64,000 bases of DNA from Radiobacillus kanasensis (GTDB taxonomy: Bacteria; Bacillota; Bacilli; Bacillales; Amphibacillaceae), in NCBI RefSeq assembly GCF_021049245.1, contig NZ_CP088020.1:2486001-2550000 (forward strand), in the 5' to 3' direction. Shown piece by piece: positions 7,798 to 15,933 of the stretch. The number at the start of each line of letters is the position of its first letter. The stretch's first letter is position 1. The position numbers and the translations under genes are program-made. The notes below the pieces were generated by a model. It was not told the origin of the DNA, ran no database searches, and worked only from the letters and a program-made list of their open reading frames with translations.

Positions 7798-8388
7798 TCA
7801 TTCTAAAGTTAGTTTGACTTGGTATTCTTCATCTACGTTGTAAGTATTATCATTTCCCCGTTGTCCTACAAACCATATGAATTTAATCCACTTTATTTCA
7901 TCAACGTTACTCTGTACTAAAAAATTTATATTCGATGTGACAGACACACCTTCATAGATAGTTCCGTTAATTTCATCTGGACTGTATGAGGTAGCACCAA
8001 CGACCTGTTCACCTGTACTAAGTACTAGTGTTCCGTTAGCAGGAAAGGTATCAAATGCTTTTTTAGTCGTATTTTCCACCTCAAGTTTAATTCCGACCAT
8101 GGAATGTTTTCCATCATCTAACTCCAAGTTGTTTGTAGTTACGACTTTTAATACCCTGCTTTTAAATCCGTGGAAATCATCTTCCCAAGTAGCATCATTG
8201 AAATGATTGTAGATATCGTTTTCTTTTTCAGGTTCTTCACTTTGATCATCAGCACTGCTATTGTCGGTTGTCTTTTCATCCGATCTATCTTCTTTATTCG
8301 CTTCATCAGCTGGACTACTGCTTGTTGACATGTTACTACAACCAACTGCAAAGATAACCAGCAAACAAATTGTAAATAACCTCTTCAT
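7798..8388 (-). CDS. Prophage-encoded lipoprotein, possible superinfection exclusion or lysogenic conversion
   Basis: A 196-residue protein with a lipoprotein signal: KR, a hydrophobic stretch, then the lipobox FAVGC with Cys17 as the lipidation site. A low-complexity linker rich in S, D, E and K (residues 20-60) follows. A C-terminal domain with segments such as GIKLEVENTTKKAFDTFP recalls the immunoglobulin-like DUF4352/telomeric-type lipoprotein domains. It has its own promoter (TATAAT at 8424-8429, minus) and terminator, so it is an autonomous moron. Prophage lipoproteins of this type can block DNA entry by related phages, but nothing in the sequence proves that here. Confidence 0.7.
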   Translation of the reverse strand: MKRLFTICLLVIFAVGCSNMSTSSSPADEANKEDRSDEKTTDNSSADDQSEEPEKENDIYNHFNDATWEDDFHGFKSRVLKVVTTNNLELDDGKHSMVGIKLEVENTTKKAFDTFPANGTLVLSTGEQVVGATSYSPDEINGTIYEGVSVTSNINFLVQSNVDEIKWIKFIWFVGQRGNDNTYNVDEEYQVKLTLE

Positions 8389-8423
8389 AAATTATTACCC
8401 TCTCTCGTTTAGGTTGTATGAAC

Positions 8424-8429
8424 ATTATA
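8424..8429 (-). promoter_or_regulatory. -10 element of the lipoprotein gene promoter
   Basis: Minus-strand TATAAT lies about 35 bases upstream of the lipoprotein start and just after the terminator at 8455-8484. The -35 is weak (a TTGCAC sits 21 bases upstream, too far). It would allow expression from the lysogen independently of the phage operon. Confidence 0.45.
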
Positions 8430-8454
8430 CCTTATTTTACCAAGAATAGGGTGC

Positions 8455-8484
8455 AAAAAAGGGCACCCTATTGGACGCCCTTTT
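8455..8484 (-). terminator. Terminator after the late regulator gene
   Basis: Stem AAAAGGGC/GCCCTTTT with a 12-base loop, followed on the minus strand by six U residues. It lies downstream of the RinA/ArpU-like gene and separates the early operon from the accessory lipoprotein and the packaging genes. Confidence 0.85.
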
Positions 8485-8592
8485 AAACAAAAGCAATTCA
8501 ATTTGATTCGATCTGGACAATCGATATAATTCTTTCACACTATCATATTAACACATAAATACGGACACTTTGTGGACAGATTTCGGACAGGC

Positions 8593-9117
8593 TTATTTCA
8601 GAAATTTAATAGCATCCACTCCGAAAAATATAACCGGTAAATCAGAAATGGCTCTTTCCAAATATCGCCGTACTGTCCTTTCTTCGATATGTTCCATTTC
8701 TGCAATCTCTCTTGTTGTGTATTTCTTAGGTGTAATGTACTTCATTTCCAGAACTCGAAAATACTTCAATTCATCTTCGCTGCAATTACGACGATAAGCT
8801 TCTATTTTTCCTTTGATGAAGTAAACCATAGTGATGGATTTCTTTTTACTTTGCTTTATGGATTCAATCGTTTCTAGGTTTATGTCATCGATGTCTAAGT
8901 CCTGGATGGATGTTTCATCAAATTTCATCATGTCATCTTCTAACTTTTGACAATGAAGCACAAGAGCTCGATAGTGTTTTAACAACAATTTGATGTTTCT
9001 TAATCGTCTGTCATGCTTTTCCTGAAGCCGTTTACTTTCATCTGCCTTATAAGCTCTAATTGCCTCTCTGGATGCCGTTTCTGTGATCAACTTTAATTGT
9101 TTCTCTGATAATTGCAT
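8593..9117 (-). CDS. Phage late transcription regulator, RinA/ArpU-like
   Basis: A 174-residue protein. The N-terminus is helical and charged. The C-terminal 60 residues (MKYITPKKYTTREIAEMEHIEERTVRRYLERAISDL) form a sigma-70 region 4-like helix-turn-helix. This is the layout of RinA/ArpU-family activators of late gene transcription in Gram-positive phages. The gene lies at the end of the early operon, directly before the terminator and the packaging genes, as expected. The start at 9117 follows GAGAGGAGGTC by a good distance. Confidence 0.8.
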   Translation of the reverse strand: MQLSEKQLKLITETASREAIRAYKADESKRLQEKHDRRLRNIKLLLKHYRALVLHCQKLEDDMMKFDETSIQDLDIDDINLETIESIKQSKKKSITMVYFIKGKIEAYRRNCSEDELKYFRVLEMKYITPKKYTTREIAEMEHIEERTVRRYLERAISDLPVIFFGVDAIKFLK

Positions 9118-9131
9118 GATATGACCTCCTC

Positions 9132-9293
9132 TCAACCTCTAATCTTCGGTATAACACTTCCCCCAAACTTCTTGCAATCTATCCCAGCCTTTGTTGAGCA
9201 TTTTTCTGATTTACTGCAGAACGTTGAGCAGATATAGCGCTTGTCCTCTTTGATCATCCAATCCTTTCGATCATCAGCTATGATGACATTCAT
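9132..9293 (-). CDS. Small Cys-rich phage protein (53 aa)
   Basis: A 53-residue frame beginning MNVIIADDRKDWMIKEDKRY and containing CSTFC, a further KC and IDCKKFGGSVIPK. The four-cysteine pattern is one that I recall from many Bacillus and Listeria phages at the end of the early region. Its start overlaps the stop of the upstream gene (ATGA), which supports it. Probably a small zinc-binding protein; function unknown. Confidence 0.65.
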   Translation of the reverse strand: MNVIIADDRKDWMIKEDKRYICSTFCSKSEKCSTKAGIDCKKFGGSVIPKIRG

Positions 9294-9424
9294 TCTTCGT
9301 CACCATACAAGGAACGCATTTCCTGCATTAATTGCTCATCTGTATATTTTTCAAACACGGATACATTAACACCTTGTGCTAATGCCAAATGCGCTATAAT
9401 AGACTCTCTTTCTCTATCCGTCAT
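9290..9424 (-). CDS. Small hypothetical phage protein (44 aa)
   Basis: A 44-residue frame (starts MTDRERESIIAHLALAQGVN) with a strong Shine-Dalgarno GGAGGTAATAATCT before its ATG at 9424 and a four-base overlap with the next gene. It is helical, with a C-terminal TDEQLMQEMRSLYGDEE. The overlap and ribosome site argue for expression. No family known. Confidence 0.6.
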   Translation of the reverse strand: MTDRERESIIAHLALAQGVNVSVFEKYTDEQLMQEMRSLYGDEE

Positions 9425-9447
9425 AGATTATTACCTCCTCGAACAAT

Positions 9448-9654
9448 TCACTTGGGGTTTCTGTTCCTTAATTTCTTAATGTACTTGTGGAGATTCTTGA
9501 TTTCACCTTTCAAATACTTAATCTCTCTATCCTTCGCATCATCTTTAGTCGATATATTCATAGACATTAAGATTTTACGAAGCTTGGTAACGCGAACCGT
9601 CTTTTGATGATTAAGGACATTGTTTAATTCATCCTTAGCTTGGTCGAAATTCAT
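9448..9654 (-). CDS. Hypothetical phage protein, coiled coil (68 aa)
   Basis: A 68-residue, lysine-rich, probably all-helical protein; the second half (DREIKYLKGEIKNLHKYIKKL) has heptad spacing. A GGTGATTC motif precedes the ATG. It lies between the small 44-aa gene and the divergent LexA-box promoter. Function unknown. Confidence 0.5.
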   Translation of the reverse strand: MNFDQAKDELNNVLNHQKTVRVTKLRKILMSMNISTKDDAKDREIKYLKGEIKNLHKYIKKLRNRNPK

Positions 9655-9710
9655 TTTGAATCACCAAGAGTGTTTTTCATTCTTACCAACCTTTCAATAA
9701 ATTTTGTAAT

Positions 9711-9739
9711 TTTACAAGAACACTTGTTCGTAATATAAT
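9711..9739 (+). promoter_or_regulatory. Promoter with LexA-type box in the spacer
   Basis: TTTACA (9711-9716), 17 bases, TATAAT (9734-9739). The spacer contains AGAACACTTGTTCG (9717-9730), i.e. GAAC-N4-GTTC with perfect arms, the core of the Gram-positive LexA (DinR) operator. Bound LexA would block RNA polymerase directly. The plus-strand gene starting at 9766 follows. Confidence 0.65.
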
Positions 9740-9765
9740 CAAAATAAAAAAGTAGGTGATGCTTT

Positions 9766-10161
9766 ATGAACAAAGACCAAGAACAAACTTTATATGCCTA
9801 TATCGTGCTTCCTTACGTTCTTAAAGTGTTGAAGCTCGACTACAAAAACATAAGAGAAAAACAATTCGGTACCAAGTACGTTCTAAGCGACTTCGTTGAA
9901 CAGGTCACGGAAGCTGTTCAAACTAATCTAAATGCTGTTAAGCGTGAGATCTATTCCAAGCACCACATGAAAGTTAGGGAACTCGGCCAATCAAACGGTA
10001 AGATTAGATATGACTGGCAAACTCCCAATGATTCTGGAGACTTATACTTCACTCCTGAACAACTAAAGGAGTTAACCAGAGACATGATGTCCGAATACTT
10101 CTTTGGTCACCTGTCCATAGACTTTGAACCTAAAGATAATTATTTGTGGGAGCTAGATTGA
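9766..10161 (+). CDS. Uncharacterised plus-strand prophage protein under a LexA-box promoter
   Basis: A 131-residue soluble protein with GTAGGTGATG before its ATG. The N-terminal half is helical (YIVLPYVLKVLKLDYKNI, DFVEQVTEAVQTNLNAVKREI). The C-terminal part contains KIRYDWQTPNDSGDLYFTPEQL. I recognise no domain. It is isolated on the strand opposite the phage operon and has its own promoter containing an SOS-type box, so it probably responds to DNA damage. Its 3' end overlaps the end of the convergent gene by 22 bases. Confidence 0.65.
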   Translation: MNKDQEQTLYAYIVLPYVLKVLKLDYKNIREKQFGTKYVLSDFVEQVTEAVQTNLNAVKREIYSKHHMKVRELGQSNGKIRYDWQTPNDSGDLYFTPEQLKELTRDMMSEYFFGHLSIDFEPKDNYLWELD

Positions 10162-10367
10162 CTTTTATAAACGTCCTCTAACCATTCGATAAGCATAACC
10201 ATTTGTTTTTTTACTAGCTCGTTATTCCCGTACCTATCACATAGCTCCCCAGCTGAAGTCATCACCCATTCCCAAAAATCATTGCTTGTAAGGCCATGTT
10301 TAATCGCCTTTTGATTACTTTGGTTAATCCAATCAGCTACTTCCGAATAAAAAACTTTATAGTCCAT
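10140..10367 (-). CDS. Hypothetical phage protein of the replication region (75 aa)
   Basis: A 75-residue protein starting MDYKVFYSEVADWINQSN at 10367, where its ATG overlaps the RusA stop by one base (TGATG) and GAGGCGATC serves as the Shine-Dalgarno. It contains FWEWVMTSAGELCDRYGNN and VMLIEWLEDVY, a pattern that I have seen in other Gram-positive phages next to RusA. Function not known. Confidence 0.6.
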   Translation of the reverse strand: MDYKVFYSEVADWINQSNQKAIKHGLTSNDFWEWVMTSAGELCDRYGNNELVKKQMVMLIEWLEDVYKSQSSSHK

Positions 10368-10765
10368 CAGATCGCCTCGATTTTTATATAGATACCCGGT
10401 GTTTCCGCCCAAAACTTTTCAACAATCTCTGAAACTACTAATGCATCATCTTTCCAATACCCACAATCCGTCATACAGTCCTTTAATAATTTTTGAAGAT
10501 TATCCGTATCTGGTTTGGTGTACTTGTATTCGCCGTGTTTATGATTACCTGTGACAGGAAAGCACCACTTGACCATTAAACGGACGGAATGCTTATACTG
10601 GTTTTCAGGTACATGTTGGCCAAGATGAGCCATTAATTTAGATCGTGCTGCTTTTAGTTCCTCCGGTTCATAAAAGACCGGTTTCCCATTTACGACCGTT
10701 ACCTTTTTCTGTTGATGCGTCACGGTAGGTACTTTTTTTAATGGCATGAAGAACTCCGTAATCAT
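10367..10765 (-). CDS. rusA: RusA-family Holliday junction resolvase
   Basis: A 132-residue endonuclease. The family signature is the KPDTDNLQKLLKDCM segment followed by GYWKDDALV; the aspartates in PDTDN and KDD correspond to the metal-binding catalytic residues of RusA. It cuts four-way junctions formed during phage recombination and replication and may trim DNA for packaging. It overlaps the MazG-like gene by four bases and the next gene by one. Confidence 0.9.
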   Translation of the reverse strand: MITEFFMPLKKVPTVTHQQKKVTVVNGKPVFYEPEELKAARSKLMAHLGQHVPENQYKHSVRLMVKWCFPVTGNHKHGEYKYTKPDTDNLQKLLKDCMTDCGYWKDDALVVSEIVEKFWAETPGIYIKIEAI

Positions 10766-11061
10766 AGATCCGATTCCTTCACAAACACGCCGTTCCTCAT
10801 TTCACCCTTACGATCTTTTATTTCGCTATATGCTAGTTGAATGCAAAGCCCTATATCTAAATTCAATTGCATCGACAGAATCGTCAACACCACATAAGTG
10901 TCACCTATAGAATCCATTACTTGTTCAGTATTCCCTTTCACGAATCCTTGAGCTAACTCTCCGACTTCTTCCATCAATTTCAACATTTGCTTTTCTGGTT
11001 GAGCTTCATCTAGTTTTCTATCAATCGCCCATTGTTTTATTTTTCCAGTTATATCATCCAT
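10762..11061 (-). CDS. MazG-like nucleotide pyrophosphohydrolase
   Basis: A 99-residue protein with the all-alpha MazG fold signature: EKQMLKLMEEVGELAQGFVKG, then DSIGDTYVVL. The E-E-x2-E and later D residues bind Mg in this family. Such enzymes hydrolyse NTPs or dNTPs to monophosphates; phage copies may adjust nucleotide or alarmone pools. The start at 11061 follows GAGGT by seven bases; seven more residues are possible upstream. It overlaps rusA by four bases. Confidence 0.85.
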   Translation of the reverse strand: MDDITGKIKQWAIDRKLDEAQPEKQMLKLMEEVGELAQGFVKGNTEQVMDSIGDTYVVLTILSMQLNLDIGLCIQLAYSEIKDRKGEMRNGVFVKESDL

Positions 11062-11132
11062 CGTATATACCTCATTCCTCATTTTATAAATCGTAATGAT
11101 TATTCTTTATGATTTTGAAAATTTGCATTGTC

Positions 11133-11193
11133 GTAGGAAGAGAAAATGTGTGTGGCGGGCGTAGCTTAAGCCCACCACTTTTTTCTCTACGAC
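11133..11193. repeat. Long imperfect hairpin upstream of the iteron region
   Basis: GTGGCGGGC and GCCCACCAC form a 9-bp stem with one mismatch around a 9-base loop, extended outward by TCGTAG/CTACGA and A/T-rich flanks. The plus strand has six T residues after the stem, so it could also terminate plus-strand transcripts. With the TA tract and iterons beside it, it may belong to the phage origin. Confidence 0.45.
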
Positions 11194-11215
11194 CGAATGG
11201 GAGGGAAACGGAAAT

Positions 11216-11433
11216 TTATATATATATATATATATACTTTTTCCCTTCCCTCGGAAATTCTCGAAAATTATCGAGTTTTTCCCTCAATAGTGAAATCGTG
11301 AAATCCTCGACTTTTTCCCTGATGAAGGAAAGGAAAATATTCGAGTTTTTCCTTATTAGGGAAAGTGAAAATTATCGAGAATTTCCCTATTTTGATTAGA
11401 GGGAAAGGAAAGAAATTTATCGACCTTTTCCCT
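11216..11433. other. Candidate phage replication origin: AT tract plus five iterons
   Basis: A (TA)n tract at about 11216-11236 is followed by five 17-bp repeats with consensus TTATCGASTTTTTCCCT at 11268, 11304, 11338, 11372 and 11417. Spacing is 36, 34, 34 and 45 bp. A half copy (ACTTTTTCCCT) lies at 11236. The array ends four bases before the stop codon of the primase/helicase gene. An AT-rich unwinding element plus iterons beside the replication gene is the usual theta-type phage origin layout. No gene is visible in 11083-11436. Confidence 0.6.
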
Positions 11434-11436
11434 TCC

Positions 11437-13662
11437 TTATTTATCTGGCTTTCTACCAACCTCACCGTTTGTTATCCAAAAACCACCGTGACCTTTTATT
11501 CTGTTTCTTACAGTTTTTGGAGTAACACCCATGAACTCTGATAAAGAATCTAGTGTTACGGTGCCCTCAATCGTGCAAGATTCATAAGCTAACTCTAACG
11601 CTTCATTTTGTTCTTTTTTACGCTCACTAGGACTCTTTTTCTTTTTATCAAAGTTCTTCTTCCAGGTAGGCTTTTCATCCTCTGGCTGAATATCCTTCAA
11701 CATGCCAGTATCGTCCACTTTATGAACAGGGTACTGGAACCACATATTGACTGGACTAAACTTCGGGTATTCGCGTAATGTACCTTCCACACGCCATGCA
11801 GAACGGATACGGACTTTATCAACTGCCTGATTGATCTCAGCTTCTACCTTTTCTAATATATCCGGAGACAGTACGCGCTTCGCATGATTATTCATTTGAG
11901 ACACGCTTTGTTGATCATCTATTCCTACATGTTCGTCAAAGTAATCGTAATTAGCCTCTTGAATAGCTTTTACATAAATGGCATTAGCTGCAGCGCCTTC
12001 CTGTTGTTTCATCAGATCATCCGTAAGCTCTAACTCTACTAAGTCGATTAATGCATCAGGATCCCGAGCAAACACTCCAGATCCACTCGCTCTATCCATG
12101 GACTTCTTACCACCCTGCGTACCTTTTGAATGATGGTGACAGTAGATTACGCTAGAGCCTAACTCTGTGGCTATCTTGTCAAACTGGTTAGTAAAGTGAG
12201 CCATTTGATCCGCGCTGTTTTCATCCCCTGTTAACACCTTATAAATGGGGTCAATGATAACGGCGATGTAATTATTCTTTTGAGCTCTTCTGATTAATTT
12301 AGGAGCTAGCTTGTCCATTGGTACTGACTTTCCACGAAGATTCCAAATGTCAATATTATCGATGTTGTTGGGCGCTAACCCTAATGAACTATATACATCT
12401 TTGAAACGATGTAAGGCGCTTGCCCTGTCTAATTCAAGGTTTACATAAAGGACTTTTCCTTTTGTGCATTTCCAACCAAGCCATTTCGCGCCTTCTGCAA
12501 TCCCTATGGACAATTCAATTAACGCAAATGATTTACCAGCTTTAGATGGACCTGCCATTAACATTTTGTGCCCTTGCCTTAGTACTCCTTCGATTAAAGG
12601 TGGAGCAAGTTCTGGCATGTTGTCCCAGTAATCGGTTAAACTCTCGGGATCCGGAAGGTCGTCATTAATACTCTCAATCCATTCGTGCCATTCTTCCCAA
12701 TTCGGTTTTCCGATGTTGGTATCGATAATGAATTGCTTTTTACCATTCCGTTCAACACCTGGGAGACGTGATAACCGAGAAGGGTTTCTATTTTGCTTAT
12801 CGATTTTCAACCCGTTCTTCTTACAGACATCGTACAAATAATCAACGCGTTTACGGTACTCGTCATAGTTGGCAGCATCTACTTTAACAATGGCGTGTAT
12901 GCTCTTCTTGCCACTGTAAACCAACGTAGCGATCGGTAATTCCAATTCACGTACAATGGCATTTTGCTTTTCTAAATCCATATCGTCTGATTCAACGAGT
13001 GCATATCTAAATTCCGTGACGTTGTCATTTTTAACACCATGGCCATCCAACGGATTAAAACGTATCCATGCGCCGGCTTCTGGTTTGTAATCACCAAACA
13101 CCGCTCCAATATCTCCGTTAGATTCGTTCAAGGCTTGAATAAGCTCACCAGCTGTTCTATCCCAGTTGCCTTTTGTAGGTTTGTACTCGCCTTCTTCTGT
13201 TTCCCAGACGCTTGTGACGTAACCGACGTTTTCAGATGCTTCAAATAATGTTTCTAGGTATCTAGTAATCTCTTGTACGGGATTCCATTTTGCTGGTTCG
13301 CTGATTTCCATTCCCTCAATCCAGTTGCTATCTACGACGACGTAATCTTCATTGCCGGCAATCTCATCGTTCCAGTCCAGTTCCCTATCTTCAATTTTTC
13401 GTTTTGGCTCCCAACCATTCTCTTTAGCCATTTGGGTAATGGTTGCTCCTGTAATTCCGTTACCTTCAAAAGTCGTCCACTTTTTAAAACATTCACCTGG
13501 ATGATAACGAGCACTATCCCGTCTACTCCAATCCTCCCAGTCGCTTGCTGTATAACCTTCCTGTCGTAAAGCCATCCCAACGTTTAGCCACTCCTGGTAG
13601 TCTAAGAACGACGGATCAATGTAATTTAATAATTCAAGTAGATTCAATTTGTGGTGTTCCAT
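11437..13662 (-). CDS. Phage primase/helicase (PriCT-2 and RepA-like AAA domains)
   Basis: A 741-residue replication protein. Residues 1-85 resemble a primase C-terminal PriCT-2 domain (YQEWLNVGMALRQEG, ITQMAKENG). Residues 215-330 resemble the catalytic core of primase-polymerases (YALVESDDMD, SRLPGVERNGKKQ). Residues 365-570 are a hexameric RepA-like ATPase with Walker A AGPSKAGKS (370-378) and Walker B AVIIDP (D471), plus IYCHHHSKG. The C-terminus has a short HTH-like segment (SLSEFMGVTPKTVRNRI). It would prime and unwind the phage DNA; the iterons directly after its stop are its likely binding sites. Confidence 0.85.
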   Translation of the reverse strand: MEHHKLNLLELLNYIDPSFLDYQEWLNVGMALRQEGYTASDWEDWSRRDSARYHPGECFKKWTTFEGNGITGATITQMAKENGWEPKRKIEDRELDWNDEIAGNEDYVVVDSNWIEGMEISEPAKWNPVQEITRYLETLFEASENVGYVTSVWETEEGEYKPTKGNWDRTAGELIQALNESNGDIGAVFGDYKPEAGAWIRFNPLDGHGVKNDNVTEFRYALVESDDMDLEKQNAIVRELELPIATLVYSGKKSIHAIVKVDAANYDEYRKRVDYLYDVCKKNGLKIDKQNRNPSRLSRLPGVERNGKKQFIIDTNIGKPNWEEWHEWIESINDDLPDPESLTDYWDNMPELAPPLIEGVLRQGHKMLMAGPSKAGKSFALIELSIGIAEGAKWLGWKCTKGKVLYVNLELDRASALHRFKDVYSSLGLAPNNIDNIDIWNLRGKSVPMDKLAPKLIRRAQKNNYIAVIIDPIYKVLTGDENSADQMAHFTNQFDKIATELGSSVIYCHHHSKGTQGGKKSMDRASGSGVFARDPDALIDLVELELTDDLMKQQEGAAANAIYVKAIQEANYDYFDEHVGIDDQQSVSQMNNHAKRVLSPDILEKVEAEINQAVDKVRIRSAWRVEGTLREYPKFSPVNMWFQYPVHKVDDTGMLKDIQPEDEKPTWKKNFDKKKKSPSERKKEQNEALELAYESCTIEGTVTLDSLSEFMGVTPKTVRNRIKGHGGFWITNGEVGRKPDK

Positions 13663-13728
13663 AAGGTGATATCACCTTCTTTCTGATTTATGCTAAAATT
13701 AAATAAAAAGTATTGGAGGAATCGCCTA

Positions 13729-14352
13729 ATGAAAATGGCAGCAATAATTATAAGTTTATTTTCACTATTTGTTTCTTTATTTGTTGCATTCAGAAATGTT
13801 TGGATTTCACGCAAAAACATCGATGTAACTCAAACTGATAACGCGATTAGAAGCTTATTTATCAAGTCTTATGATGGATGCATGGTTTCCCATAGTTATC
13901 AAGTTAAACCTGATAACTCTCCTAAAATTATTTCCGCTGGTTTAGCTGAAATTGTAGTAACTAATAAGAGCTCACTACCAATCTCGATATTAGAGTTTTC
14001 AATTCCGGATTATCCTGCATTTTCTTCATATTCACCTACCAAGGACTCTTTTACTATCACCACTGAAGAGAATTCAAGAACTGTAGTTGGTGATGATTAT
14101 TCTCCTTTAGAATATCTAAAACCTGAATTTACACTTGATCCCTATACAAGTAGAAGAGGATATATCATGTTTTGGTCAGGTTTAGAAACAGATAACATGC
14201 CTATCGAAGAAGATATTCCTCTAAAAATTCTTACTTCAAGAGGACAAATAAATAAGATAATTAAATTTTCAAGTTCATTAGAATCAATAAAGAAACACGT
14301 TCATTACAGTCAAGATGAAATCGGCGGAGTTATTAAAACATACAGCTGTTAA
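13729..14352 (+). CDS. Membrane-anchored moron protein, plus strand
   Basis: A 207-residue protein with one N-terminal hydrophobic helix (AAIIISLFSLFVSLFVAF, about residues 4-21) followed by a beta-rich domain likely to lie on one face of the membrane. Segments such as AEIVVTNKSSLPISILEF suggest an Ig-like fold. GGAGGA lies eight bases before the ATG at 13729, and an extended -10 (TGCTAAAAT) lies about 30 bases upstream. Independent promoter and opposite orientation inside the replication module mark it as a moron. Function unknown. Its 3' end overlaps the convergent helicase gene by four bases. Confidence 0.6.
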   Translation: MKMAAIIISLFSLFVSLFVAFRNVWISRKNIDVTQTDNAIRSLFIKSYDGCMVSHSYQVKPDNSPKIISAGLAEIVVTNKSSLPISILEFSIPDYPAFSSYSPTKDSFTITTEENSRTVVGDDYSPLEYLKPEFTLDPYTSRRGYIMFWSGLETDNMPIEEDIPLKILTSRGQINKIIKFSSSLESIKKHVHYSQDEIGGVIKTYSC

Positions 14353-15923
14353 CCATTGTAGTTTTTGATATCAATACCTTGTGGTATCTTCCAACCATTA
14401 GCTGCAATGCGATCAATTAGTTTCTTCGCATTATCGAAGGACCATTTACCAACGTGTTCGAATCCTCTTTGTTCTAAGAATCTAATTTGTTTAGGAGTTG
14501 TCAATCCTTCTTCACGTCTTTTATCTAATCGTTCTAGTAGTTTTGTAGCCTTTCCGGCATTATCTACCTGATCAGGAAGGATCCCTAACTTTTCTAATGT
14601 TTTCACTTGTTGCTCACTAGGAGGACCCATTTCCCAACCGAAAGAAGGAACATAACTCGCTAAATCCTCTGCTTGAATACTCATTTCAAATTGCAACGGA
14701 TCTACTAATTTTCGCTTACGACGTTTCATTTCTTGTAATTGCTTGGCCAAAGCTTCTTCTCGTTGAGCGATTACATCTTCCTCAGCCGTTTTCTCCACTT
14801 GTTCTAAATCGAGTGCAATTCCAGCTTCTTCAATTTGCTTGGTCATGGCTTTGGCCACTTCTTCATTTTCAGCAATTAAGTGAGCTGGATGACATAGTTC
14901 GTGACGGTCTGTATGCCACAAGAAGTCTAGTAACAATAATTCAGTTTTACCAGGATGAAGTCGGGTACCACGCCCAACCATTTGGCTGTATAAACTTCTT
15001 ACTTTTGTAGGTCTTAGCACGACCACACAATCAACCGATGGACAATCCCATCCTTCTGTTAGAAGCATAGAGTTACAAAGTACGTTGTATTTACCTTTAT
15101 CAAAATCTTCTAATACTTCAGCGCGGTCTTGTGATTCTCCATTTACCTCCGCAGCCTTAAAGCCTTTTTTATTCAGTATTTCCGTAAACTTTTGGCTTGT
15201 TTTAACAAGTGGAAGAAATACTACTATTTTTCGGTCACTGGCCACTCTGATCATTTCATCCGCAATCGATTCTAAATATGGATCCAAAGCACTTCCTAAT
15301 TCACTTGTCTTAAAGTCGCCTGCTTGTTGGCCAACTGCTGATAAATCTAGTTTCAATGGAATCGTTAACGCTTTAATCGGACTTAAGTAGCCTTCTTTGA
15401 TTGCTTTTGGCAAGGTATATTCGAAAGCTAGTGATTCAAAATAGGATCCTAAATTCTTCATATCCCCTCGATCTGGTGTAGCTGTAACCCCTAAGACATT
15501 CGCATCAAAATAACTTAATACGCGTTGATAGCTGTCTGATATACAATGATGCGCTTCATCGATAATAATGGTGTCAAAAAAGTCTTTACTAAACTTCCGT
15601 AAACGTTTATCTCGCATCAATGTTTGCACACTACCTACTACTACACGGAACCAACTACCGATAGATGTTTGCTCAGCCTTTTCAGTAGCACATTTTAAGC
15701 CTGTTGACTTTTCCAATTTATCTGCAGCTTGATCTAATAACTCGCCCCTGTGGGCAAGGACGAGAACACGTTCGCCCTTCTTAACTCGGTCCTCGATGAC
15801 CTTTGAAAAAACAATTGTCTTTCCACATCCTGTCGGAAGTACAAGTAACGTTTTTTTATTTCCTTTTTCCCATTCACTTTGAATGGATTCTCTGGCATCT
15901 TGTTGATATTCTCTGAGTTCCAT
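14349..15923 (-). CDS. DEAD/DEAH-box superfamily 2 helicase, phage
   Basis: A 524-residue helicase of the type III restriction/UvrB-like branch. Motif I LPTGCGKT (29-36), motif Ia LAHRGELL, motif II DEAH (122-125), motif III GVTATPDR, and motif VI QMVGRGTRLHPGK are all visible, so the ATPase should be active. The C-terminal 150 residues (LEKLGILPDQV, IRFLEQRGFEHVGKWSF) include repeats typical of phage-encoded copies and may bind DNA. The gene follows the DUF669 gene in the recombination/replication module and its start is preceded by TAGGAGGTAGCG. Confidence 0.9.
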   Translation of the reverse strand: MELREYQQDARESIQSEWEKGNKKTLLVLPTGCGKTIVFSKVIEDRVKKGERVLVLAHRGELLDQAADKLEKSTGLKCATEKAEQTSIGSWFRVVVGSVQTLMRDKRLRKFSKDFFDTIIIDEAHHCISDSYQRVLSYFDANVLGVTATPDRGDMKNLGSYFESLAFEYTLPKAIKEGYLSPIKALTIPLKLDLSAVGQQAGDFKTSELGSALDPYLESIADEMIRVASDRKIVVFLPLVKTSQKFTEILNKKGFKAAEVNGESQDRAEVLEDFDKGKYNVLCNSMLLTEGWDCPSVDCVVVLRPTKVRSLYSQMVGRGTRLHPGKTELLLLDFLWHTDRHELCHPAHLIAENEEVAKAMTKQIEEAGIALDLEQVEKTAEEDVIAQREEALAKQLQEMKRRKRKLVDPLQFEMSIQAEDLASYVPSFGWEMGPPSEQQVKTLEKLGILPDQVDNAGKATKLLERLDKRREEGLTTPKQIRFLEQRGFEHVGKWSFDNAKKLIDRIAANGWKIPQGIDIKNYNG

Positions 15924-15933
15924 TCGCTACCTC

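Noticed and set aside
11109..11399. 96-codon plus-strand frame over the AT tract and iterons
   Set aside because: Low-complexity composition (repeated Ile-Tyr from the TA tract), no ribosome site; the repeats explain the region.
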